Source: Diplolepis rosae
Lineage: Eukaryota; Arthropoda; Insecta; Hymenoptera; Diplolepididae
NCBI GenBank assembly: GCA_030998225.1
Contig: JAPYXD010000678.1
Span: forward strand, 62,001-126,000
DNA length: 64,000 bases
Direction of reading: 5' to 3'
This document shows, piece after piece, positions 54,771 through 64,000 of this stretch. The notes under the pieces are model-generated. The model was not told the origin of the DNA and ran no database searches. It was given only the letters and a program-made list of their open reading frames with translations. Each line of letters opens with the position of its first letter. The first letter of the stretch is position 1. A program made the position numbers and the translations under genes.

Positions 54771-55707
54771 CATTGAATATGTCCATATTTTAAATACATA
54801 ATGATGTTTTGAATGATACATTATACCCGAATGAATATTAAGTATCAATAAAAATGTATCCCAGAGTAAAAAATATTATTAAATGTAAAATATATATTTT
54901 TAATGAAAAATGTGTGAAACATAACCTCTAACCTTACAAAGAGATCATAAGGCCATGTCCTCGGCAGGCCACGTGACCTAGTAATCAATTTTTTGTTCCC
55001 TCATATAACTTTTTTGTAATGAAAATACCATACTAAAACTTTAGGAAATGGTAGAGATCCTTAGCGAACCGGCTGAACGCTATTAGGTTTACGCTGCAGC
55101 GTAAACCAGTGTATATAATATAACCAGCGTCTGCAAGCTGAGGCCAAAACCGTCGATTGAAATTTCGTGCCGTCTACCTTGGTCTTTTTTTTTTAGAAAT
55201 AAATTGAAGGTCCCTGTGCAATAATTGCTTAGGCGCTCAAACAGTAAAATAAAGAAAGGAGATAGAGGTCAAATTTAGTCGAAATTTGAAATTAACAAAA
55301 ATAAAAATATCGGTCAATATAAAATTAGAACACGTGCAAAATATCCAAAAAACATTTTCTTACTGGACCCACGGTTTTGAAATAAAAAAATTGAAATCTC
55401 TTTTTTCAATTACAAAATTCAATCTTTTTCCAAACTTAACTCGCGATATTTTCGGTAAATTTCGATAGACTTTAGTGATTTTTGTGTAATTTCATTCGTC
55501 ATTGTTTACCGATGCTTACACGATAAACAATATTTGTTAAGAATTAAATCTAATAACAAATAATTGATTAATTAATTATTAATAATTAATTAATACATCC
55601 ATGTCAGTGATTGGGTACTACGTTAATTTGCCATTTAAAAATTTACTAGACCAAAGATACTAACTGCTACTCAATATTTTTAATCTGTACCTTATAGTCT
55701 AAGATCC
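54771..55707. other. Spacer with MITE fragments
   Basis: 54949-55060 resembles the TTAA MITE left end (AAGGCCATGTCCTCGG, then GGCCACGTGACC). 55062 CCTTAGCGAACCGGCTGAAC resembles the MITE start at 22538. No gene. Confidence 0.5.
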
Positions 55708-56809
55708 GAATAGGAAACGACCTTCACCCATCCGTTTACTCGATGAAAAGTATTTTATATAAAATTGAATATGTTAAAAAATATATCGCGAGTGGGTTGT
55801 CTAAAAAATTTCAGTCAAGACTATGATTAGCTAAAAATTGCACTTATTCGTTTACAAAACAAACTATATACCAATCGAAAGTATGAAGCCTGTAGAGTAT
55901 GCAACGGTCAGGTTGCCTTTTTTCCCGACATAACTATTGGGTTGCCAGGTAAGTCGATACTAGTAATTTGCACTCATCTGTTTACTCAATAAACCTTATA
56001 TGAAAATAAAGATAATTTTATTGCAAACACGGTGATATAAGGTTGTCTGCAAAAAATCTGTTTTGAATTCCGGTTGTCGAGCTTTAAAAAGCGAAATATT
56101 GGTGCATGCTGTTTGTCCGTGAAATTGAGGATAGCGATAGACTAGTAACTTTTTTTGGAGCAATTGGACTCTATTTTCGGAATAGAAAAATCATGCTACC
56201 ATGAATGGTTGTAATAAACAGTATATTGTAAGAGAAAATGGCTAAAAAGTGTTTTTTGTGTAACTCGGACGACTCTGTAATTTTATTGATTTGATGAAAT
56301 GATGAAACTTTTAAAAATTGTTCATTGAAGTTGGCTATTCGTAAAATAAAGAAATTTAAATACAATGATATTGAGCTAACCAATGCGTCACTCAATTTTG
56401 TTGGATATCATTATGAATATTATATATTTATATGTTTATATATGTATATATATATATATATATATATTTATTTATCTTTATTATATACGAGTATATAATT
56501 TAATTTAAAGTCTATTGCCAGTTGCTCCAAAATGATGCTCAGCATTTACTAGTCTATCACTATCCTTCTCAATTTCACGGACAAATAGCATGCGCACTCT
56601 CTTTCATCCGATGGACGAGCTACGCGCAGTTGCAATGCTGCGTCCTCTTCTATCGCACCGGATACTTCGCTCGGACCTCTCTGTCGCACATCTTCATTCA
56701 CACCAATTTTTCGCTTTTTAAGGTGGCTTGATCGTTTTTGAATTAAAATTATAGACTGCTCTGAAACTTAGAGATTATATTAATAAAATATGCTAGATTC
56801 CCTGCTTAA

Positions 56810-58731
56810 AATGACGGATAGAACCCAGATAAGAACCGAGTAAAAGTCGGTTCTTATCCGGCGCTAATGGATTTGTACCCTGTTTTTGTCCCCGGTTTGT
56901 ACCCGGAGATTATCGGGTTCTATCTGGGATCGCATAATATCTTCACCCGGTTTCTATATGGTTCTTACCTGGGACCTTTGAGATTTTTATCTGGTTTGTA
57001 TCTGGCTCCTTAAAATACTTATACCCGGTTCTAATCCGGCACTTAATCGGATTCTATCTGGGTTGATATAATATTTTGTCCGGTTTCTATATGGGTCTTA
57101 TCTGGGCTCTGTAAGTTTTATCCTGTTTGTAGTCGGGTCCTCGAAATACGTATACTCGGTTCGTATCCGGCGTTACTGGATTTATACCCGGTTTTTGTCC
57201 CCGGTTTATACCTGGATCTTAACCGGGCTCTATATGGGATCGCATAATATCTACACTGAGAGAAAAAGTACAGGCAAAATTCGAGTTAAGACTATAGTAT
57301 TTACCGTTTTTAATAGCAATGGAGGAATATCCGCTTGGAAGGTTAAATTTACTGTTTTCACAGTAAAAAATCTGTTTTCAAGCTGGGAAATTTTATTTGA
57401 GTAAATTGACAGTACTTTTTTGTTACACGTACACCGAAAAAAATCTCAGTAGGTTAGACTACTTTTTAACTTACTTTTCGTAGCTCGTAAAGGCCCCAGT
57501 GTCATTTTTTAAGTTAAGTGATCTGCAGGAACATAGGTAAATCAAATAAGAGCAGTAGTATTTACTATTAAGTAGACACTTAACTTACTATTTCTATATA
57601 CACACTTACCTACAAACACACACCCCCCTCTACACTACACAAACGCTCGTTTAGACAGTATTAAAAATTATTCTTAACGCTGCGGGTTCGAACCCTCTCT
57701 ACTTATAATTATCGCATTAGTAACCTAACGACTAAGCCTCTCGGCTGCGCACGCTTGGAATACAAGAAAGGAAATAGCGCTTATAACCTGCAACTACTGC
57801 AGGGCCGTGTAAAAAGTGTTTGGGCCCCGTTATTGTTACTACCTCGACACAATCAGATATACACACATACACACACGTGCTCGCATATGATTATTATGAT
57901 TACATTACATAATTGCTTGCTGACTCCCGAGTTTTTTTAACCAACTCACAGCAAAAGTCGCTCGTATAGGAATTGTATTTCTTTAAACACACTAACGGCA
58001 TATTTTTCTGTTAGGCTTGTATTTTATAACTGACATCAAGAGAAACTTTTAAAACATCGTACTGTGAAAATTACTGAAAAAAATATTGCGGTGCAAACAA
58101 GTACATTTTAAGGATAGTCACAGAAAAAAATTACGGGACAGTAAAAGTTCTTGGTTTTAATAAATATCCTTGCTATACCTCCGAAAACCGTAAAATAACG
58201 TGATAATTTTCTCTCAGTTTACCCGGTTTTCCGGATAAGATCTTATCCGGGACCTTTGAGATTTTTATCCAGTTTGTATCCGGCTCCTTAATAATTTGCA
58301 GGTCGACAAGTGCCTTATAGAAACCGGATAGGATCCGGGTAGAAACATGTTTTTGTATTTTAATTTGCTGGATCCATATGCCAGATAGGAACCAGGTAGG
58401 GCCGGGTAGCAGATGCACTTTCACTTTAACAATTTGCAAGTCGACAACTGCCTTATAGAAACCAGATAGGATCCGTGTAGAAACATATTTTCGTATTTTA
58501 ATTTCTGGATCCATATGCCCGATAGGAACCGGATATGACCGGGTACAATATTCATACAACTTATTTTCTGTCACCACTTCCCGGATAAGGACCGGATAGA
58601 CCCAGATAGATCCCGAAAAATGAAATTAGAGTCCAGATAAAAACCGTAAAGAACCGGGTAAAACCCGAATGGGTTTGAATCCGGTTTCTTTCCGGTATTT
58701 ACTCGATTTCTACCTGCCATTTTAAGCAGGG
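56810..58731. mobile_element. CCCTGCTTAAAATG-ended element with CCGGNTANNNCCGG arrays
   Basis: TIRs CCCTGCTTAAAATGACGGAT / cctgccattttaagcaggg. Left (56830-57245) and right (58215-58715) subterminal zones are arrays of TTATCCGG/CCCGGTT motifs in inverse orientation, with long internal repeats ('tttgtccccggttt', 'ggatcgcataatatct'). The minus-strand 134-codon ORF (58577-58173) is produced by these repeats. Confidence 0.85.
57254..58219. mobile_element. CACTGAGAG-ended element nested at third level
   Basis: Left TA-CACTGAGAGAAAAAGTA, right aattttctctcagt-(t)TA. It cuts the repeat array of the surrounding element. Subterminal pairs include ACTATAGTATTTACCGTTTT and aaaccgtaaaataacg. The interior has GTTAGACTACTTTTTAACTT repeats. 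Confidence 0.6.
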
Positions 58732-59479
58732 TTCATTTGGAAAAAATAAATACCGTGGTTGACGATGTCATTGCCGAAAAAATCGCTACCGAAAAAATGT
58801 CAGTTTAACACGTAGTCTTATGGGATTCCTCGTCAAAATCGGTGAAACTCCGGAAAAAATCACAAGTCCCCATAAATCAAATATATACTAGTACTTTCGA
58901 TTTCGAGGAATCTATTAGTATTATAAAAACAAAGGGTTAACGACTTCAATCAAGAGAAAATTGCGAGAAAAGTACAGAATATAAAAAACCGCCTCGAGGT
59001 GAAACTAATAAATTTTTACTATCACTTTTTTAAGGGGACATTTCCGTGATTTCTTACCCTTCTACTCAGATGTTACTATAATACATATGATTATTAAAAA
59101 AATAAGTAGCAATGAGCATTCATGTAACACGTGCCCCCACGGTGCCCCTCACTTTATACGACACCAAACGCTCAAGCCACCTTAAAGCTCTTCAACCGGA
59201 ATTCAAAATAGATATTTTGCAGACAACCTTATATCACCGTGTTTGCAATAAAATTATCTTTATTTTGATATAAGGTTTATTTCGTAAACAAATAAGTGCA
59301 ATTATTAAAAGAAAAGTAATTTTTGAATTTTTGATCAATCATAGTCTTACTCTTGACTGAAATTTTTTAGACAACCCACTCGCGATATATTTTTTAACAT
59401 ATTCAATTTTATATAAAATACTTTTCATCGTGTAAACGGATGGGTGAAGGTCGTTTCCTATTCAGATTCTCTACTATTA

Positions 59480-60025
59480 CCAGGTGTACAAATATGAAAC
59501 CGGTAATTTTTTTGAGAAAATACACGTTTATTTAATAAAAATGGTTATATATTCAATCTTCAAAGTAATGGCCATTGCTAGCCACACATTTTTCCCATCT
59601 TTCTGGCAATTTGTGTATGCCTCGCTAAAAAAATTGTTCGTTTTTTGAGTCAAACCAGTCATCGAGCCATTTTTTCACATTTTCGTACGAATCGAAGCGC
59701 TGCTCAGCAAGTGCGTGCCCCATTGATGAAAATAAGTGGTAGTCAGATGGAGCCAAGTCTGGTGAATAAGCCGCATGGGGGAGGGCTTCCCAGCTGTACG
59801 AATTTACCAATTCCCGAGTCTTTTTTGTTCGATGTGCTGGTGCATTGTCTTTCAGTCAATTCATGCGGCATCCATCTTCCCGCCTTCAAAATCAATCCCA
59901 TGGCTTTTAAACGTTGAGAAATGCATTTTTGGGTCACATTTAATTGTTCTGCAAGTTGTTGTTGCGTTTGACCATTATCTTCATCCAATAATGCTTGCAA
60001 TTCGGCATCTTTAAAATGCCATTTT
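59480..60025 (-). pseudogene. Mauritiana-type mariner transposase, deleted
   Basis: The 3' terminus CCAGGTGTACAAATATGAAA is preceded by TA (59478-59479), a mauritiana/mellifera-type mariner end. On the minus strand the HTH region reads FKDAELQALLDEDNGQTQQQ, LAEQLNVTQKCISQRL and HELTERQ. After an internal deletion and frame change it resumes WEALPHAAYSPDLAPSDYHL and FDSYENVKKWLDDWF. The deletion removes the first two catalytic Asp residues; the D of SPDL remains. The 5' end (left TIR) is lost. Confidence 0.92.
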
Positions 60026-60660
60026 CCATTTTGTATTTTAAATAGGAAGAAGAAAACCATTTTGCATTTTCCATTTTAAATAGGTTTTCAATCTATTTTC
60101 AACTTAAAATACTATTTTCTAGTTTTTTTTTGGTTCTGCCTTGGACAAGTAAAAGCACATGTTGGCTTCCCACCGGAGAAATGCTGCCATTGGTAAAAAT
60201 TTGGCGCGCGATTTAAAATCGAATTAATTTAATTCGATATTGAATCGCGCGCCAGTTTATAGCCAATGGCAGAATTTCTCTAGCGAGAAGCCAACACGCG
60301 CTGCTCGCGCAGGCAGCCATTTTTCGAAACACTGATTTTATTTTACTATTTAGTTATGCAGGCATGATTTTGCGCCCAAAAAGAAGATCCATGGGGGACG
60401 CAATATTCGAGAAGCAATTGCTACTTATTGCAAATGAACACATCCGCAAAGAATAATAAATTCATGATGTAATTTTTTGTATTATTAAAAGTCCATTTTG
60501 CATTTTGTACTAACCTACTTCAAATATATATTTTGCATTTTTCATTTTAAATAGAAAATACGAAACCATTTTCCATTTTGCATTTTAAATGGGTTTTGCG
60601 AAACTATTCTGCATTTTAAATTTTAAATACATTTTGAGAACCATTTTACCCAGCTCTGTA
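60026..60660. repeat. CATTTTGCATTTTCCATTTTAAATAGG repeat region with a palindrome
   Basis: Short direct repeats (cattttgcattttccatttta) at 60058, 60480 and 60530-60650. 60160-60295 is a palindromic MITE (TGTTGGCTTCCCACCGGAGA / tctctagcgagaagccaaca; inner GGCGCGCGATTTAAAATCGA). Confidence 0.75.
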
Positions 60661-61105
60661 CAAAACTTGCAAATGTTATTCACATTTGTACCAGACCGAC
60701 AAAAATAGCAAGCCGCCGTCGTTTTTGAACAGATGGCGCTGATTTGGATGATACGCAGACGAAGGATATGTGGATGCGTGCGTGTTCTGAGGAGAAAGAT
60801 TGAGAAGAAGTATGATTCTCGCCCTACTTCATACATAAATAATGCGAGAATCTTAAATTCCCACATTATTTGGCGATGGAATAATGCGGGAATCGAAAAA
60901 GCTCGCATCGTTGCAAAGATGCGAGAATCAGGCGCATTGCGTACTAAAATTGGTGCTAGAATGGTGTCATTCTCATGTGAGGAAGACAAAAAAACGTCTT
61001 ATAATGTTTTCATGATTTTGATAAAATAAGAAGAAACTATTTAATATATAATATGTAATATATAATATTATATATATTAAAATATTATATTATTATATAT
61101 TATAT
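60661..61105. other. Spacer, no gene
   Basis: 60885-60940 repeats 37792-37848 (GCGGGAATCGAAAA, CTCGCATC hairpin GATGCGAG). 61036-61105 is a TATAA-rich tract. Confidence 0.45.
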
Positions 61106-61821
61106 TACAAAAAACAGGCAAAAACTATCGAGAAATAGCCAAAATATTGAAAATTTCTTTGTGATCAGTTCATACGGCCATAAGAAGATATCGGGAAACT
61201 GGACAAAATACTAACAGAAAACGATCTGGTCGACCAAGAAAGACAAATCAAAGAATCGACAACAAAATATGTGCAATAAGTAAGGGCAATCGACAGAAAT
61301 CTGCATCAGAAATTCGTGCTGATATCAATGAAGACTTGGATTCACCAATATCGCTCACGACAGTCAAATGCCGGCTTAAAGAAAAAGGTATGATTGGACG
61401 CATTGCTGTCAGAAAGCTACTTCTACGGCCAGTAAATAAACAAAAAAAACTGAAGTTCGCTCAAGAACATGTTGACTGGACGATTGATCAGTGGAAATCA
61501 GTTTTATAGACAGACGAATCAAAATTCGAACTTTTCGGTAGCCATCGGCGTCAATATGTTCGCAGAAAAGTCAATGAAATATTCAAACCAGATTGTATTG
61601 TGCCAACTGTAAAACATGGCGGTGGCTCAGTAATGGTTTGGGGCTGTTTCAGCCACGCTGGCGTTGGTCAACTTAAAAAAATTGAAGGAATTATGAAAAA
61701 AGAGCAGTATCACAGTATGCTCCAATGCCATGCAATACCATCTGGCATCAATTTAATTGGTCGTGGATTCATTTTCCAACAAGATAACGATCCGAAACAT
61801 ACATCAAAATGTAAAGGATAA
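61106..61821 (+). pseudogene. Tc1-like transposase relic
   Basis: One frame reads TGKNYREIAKILKIS, SGRPRKTNQRIDNKI (GRPRK hook), LKFAQEHVDWTIDQWKSV, TDESKFELFGSHRRQYV (first catalytic D), GGGSVMVWGCFSHAGVG and FIFQQDNDPKHTSK (second D). Nonsense codons lie at 61162-61164 and 61507-61509, and it ends at 61821 before the PPQSPDLNPIE block, so the catalytic Glu is missing. No TIR identified. Confidence 0.93.
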
Positions 61822-61956
61822 TCGTTTATTCCAATTTAAATTACATCGTGTAGACGTGGCGGTGGTTTATCACGGATTAACTCAAAAGGATTCGCCAGGC
61901 TCTCGCATGGGGCCTGATGGCGCCACTGTTACTTATTATTTAAAATGACAAAGTTA

Positions 61957-64000
61957 CTAGAAATGCAAATACATCCTTACAAACTCGTCCATCCTGACAT
62001 ACAGTTCGACTTGAACGGATACATAGCAGTGTTTCGCTGAAATTCGTTTATCAATTGGACCTAAATGGTCTACGTGGTACGTAAGAAATGGTGAGTCACC
62101 CTTCGGAATAGGATTAAGATAACCTTCCCTCTTCCCTGTGGAAGGCGAAAATGATATACATTTTAAACAATTTGCTACGTATGTTTTGACCTTATCTCGC
62201 ATTCGCGGGAACCAATAATTACTCAAAATGGAATCAGTTGTTTTTTCGGTCGCAAAATGGCCCATTTCATCATGGTATTTCCGAAGGACGTGACATTCCA
62301 TATTTTATGGTACATAAAACAAAATATCGTTGTTCCGTTTCCTATAAATTAAGCCGTTCCGCATTTCAAACAAACGATCTTCGGAATTTTGACGTTTCTC
62401 CCGTAATTCTCGAATCTTTGGGTCGAGGTTTTGGCAAATTGCTAAATTAGACTCGAACGTGTTATCCTCGACTATCAATACATTGACTGCTTGGCTAAAT
62501 GCGTCAACGTGCCTCATTTTCTCACCGGCCCTGTGTTCACATGTTTTGTCGTATGCTTCTAATTCGAGATCCCATTGAGAAATTCGTGGGTTGACGTCCT
62601 TCTTATCCAAGGTGAGTTTTAATGCATTACAATCAGTAACGATTTGAAACGGAATACCTTGGAGATAAATTCGGAAGCGTCTTAGGGGGTATATTATTGC
62701 AAGTGTCTCTAACTCGAAGCTATGGTACCGACTTTCGACTTCGGTGGTTCGTTTTGAAAAGTAAAATACGGGATGGAACAACCCGTCAGACTGACGCTGA
62801 AGTAAGGTTGCTCCGTAGCCTAGCTTACTAGCGTCACAATGAAGTTCGGTTTCGTCCTTCGGACTATAAATGCTCAAAACAGGAAAGTCTATCAGTTTAT
62901 TTTTAAGTTTCTCCACTGCTTGGAGCTCGTCTGGTCCAATCTTGAAAGGCATGTTTTTCCTCAGTAAGTCGTAGAGAGGTTTCCCAATAATTGAGAATCC
63001 CTCTATGAATTTCCGGCAATAGGAACACAGACCCAAAAAGCTTTGGACTTCTCTGATGTTCTGCGGAATGGGGAAATTGAGAACCGCTTCAATACCATGA
63101 TTGGTCGGACTTACCCCGTTTTCTGAAATTTTATATCCGAGGTAGTCTATTTTTGTTTGGAGAAATTTACACTTATCTAGGCGGAGCTCCAGCTTATTCT
63201 CGACCATCAATTCCGAAAAAATGGTATTTACAAATCGCTGAAATTTTGCAGGCATTATTTTCAGTCCGAACGGGGCCTTTAACCACTCGAACTGACCGAA
63301 CACTGTTATAAATGCTGTTAATGGTATTGAGCTTTCTCACACGTCGATGTGGTGGAAACCGTCTTTCAAATCGAGAAGGGTGAAAAATATTTTATCGCGG
63401 AGCTTATCTATTTGATCCTCTATTAACGGAAACGAATAATTATCCCTCAATGTGATCTTATTTAAGAATCGATAATCGACACACAATCTATATTCAGAAT
63501 TTTTCTTTCTGGCCAATACTATTGGGGAAGCATAAGGAGACTCACTTTCGCGTATAATACCTCTCGATAGCAATTTGTCTAGAATTTTCCCGAGTTGTTC
63601 TTTCTCTACCAGAGACAGCCTTCGAGGTCCAAAATAAATCGGACGATCGTTAGTTAGACGCAAACTTAATTCTGTCCTCGTCTTAGGGAATTCTGGACGT
63701 TCCGGGAACCAGTATTCACAAAACTTATTGGATTTCCAGTATCCAGAAGGGTATCCAAGGAAAGAGTGTGACACTGTGCATTTCTAGAATTGATCTTGTA
63801 CTTCGCCTCCTTGAAATACTTGTCGTTTAATGCACTTTCTGAAGTGTTGCCAGAATCATGCTGCCCCAGGAGTATTCCAGCTACGTTGCTCGTTCGTTGT
63901 CGATCAGGAGAGACGTTGTTAACCTGCTCCTTTTGCAGTGGCTTCTTATTTGGACAGTCTTTGGACTGATGTGTTGTTTCAAAACATTTGAAACAAGCTC
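61957..64000 (-). pseudogene. Ty3/gypsy element: gag CCHC, protease, RT, RNase H, integrase start
   Basis: Minus strand, entering from the window edge. Nucleocapsid CFKCFETTHQSKDC (63955-63998); a protease active site LLDTGNPISFV (about 63760-63728) lies in a shifted frame. Then one long pol frame, 63774-61957: SPYASPIVLARKKNSEYRLC, LLDLKDGFHHIDV, LKAPFGLKIMPAKFQRF, RNase H (HCDASKLGYGA, FELETLAI, TDCNALKLT, HVDAF) and integrase HHCC (YHDEMGH, NCLKC) with HVDHLGP. Nonsense codons are at 63337-63339 (TGA) and 62305-62307 (TAA). Between FSELM and VENKLELRL about 30 residues including the catalytic YxDD box are deleted. Integrase is truncated at about 62070 and no LTR is seen. Confidence 0.95.

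Larger units (their letters stand above)
55708..59463. mobile_element. Large DNA transposon with ~300-bp inverted ends
   Basis: GAATAGGAAACGACCTTCAC at the left is mirrored by gtgaaggtcgtttcctattc. The arms share CGCGAGTGGGTTGTCTAAAA, TATTGCAAACACGGTGATAT and CCGGTTG-GAGCTTTAA. The left arm has an internal duplication of about 120 bp (55850-55970). The non-coding interior is occupied by a nested element (56810-58731). Confidence 0.82.

Noticed and set aside
58173..58577. 134-codon minus-strand ORF with internal peptide repeats
   Set aside because: It follows subterminal CCGG repeats of a DNA transposon; repeated DNA gives repeated peptide.
60585..61029. Opposite-strand ORFs of 134 and 98 codons
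   Set aside because: Antisense pair over repeated sequence shared with 37792-37848; no protein resemblance on either strand.

Overview
This is an AT-rich arthropod (insect-like) nuclear genomic window. Spliced genes with GT/AG introns and small exons sit in a dense mosaic of mobile elements. The order is not proven by the sequence; a hymenopteran such as a parasitoid wasp would fit, but that is only an inference. There are no operons, CRISPR arrays or prokaryotic features.

Two complete host genes can be read by joining exons. TAF11 (+, 28747-31897, five coding exons, 246 aa) encodes a TFIID histone-fold subunit. BLOC1S4/cappuccino (-, 54491-42985, four coding exons, 157 aa) encodes a BLOC-1 subunit; its first intron is 8.8 kb and largely filled with elements. 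A third gene is partial: two + strand exons (40883-41003 and 41184-41344) encode a thrombospondin type-1 repeat, with a decayed duplicate just downstream. Less certain coding pieces are an exon at 35069-35217, a CIDE-N-like ORF at 13522-14016 and an ORF at 7673-8122.

Layout. 1-6200: foldback repeats and a decayed Ty3/gypsy element (-) split by other insertions. 6970-18400: a tRNA-bearing hairpin element, a Helentron/DINE-like element carrying nested elements, a cluster of a 0.5 kb repeat, a poly-C-ended DNA transposon, a hAT-type element with perfect 8-bp target duplication, and a palindrome holding two head-to-head tRNA-like sequences. 18.7-28.5 kb: P-element-type MITEs, a P-transposase relic with a THAP exon, a second Helentron carrying a TTAA-flanked insertion, and a 73-bp minisatellite. 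28.7-31.9 kb: TAF11, with a mariner-type element in intron 3. 32.7-39.4 kb: foldbacks, a third Helentron and a minisatellite split by a palindrome. 39.8-54.5 kb: a TTAA element containing an exon, the TSP1 gene, and BLOC1S4 with its element-filled introns, including a MULE-like foldback with two further elements inside. 55.7-59.5 kb: a three-level nested DNA transposon. 59.5-64 kb: a mauritiana-type mariner, a Tc1 relic and a second gypsy element (-) running off the window.

Almost every mobile element here is non-autonomous or broken. The value of the window lies in its many datable insertions (TA, TTAA, 8-bp and 9-bp target duplications, and paralogous empty sites) and in the P-like MITE family lying near P-transposase and THAP relics.
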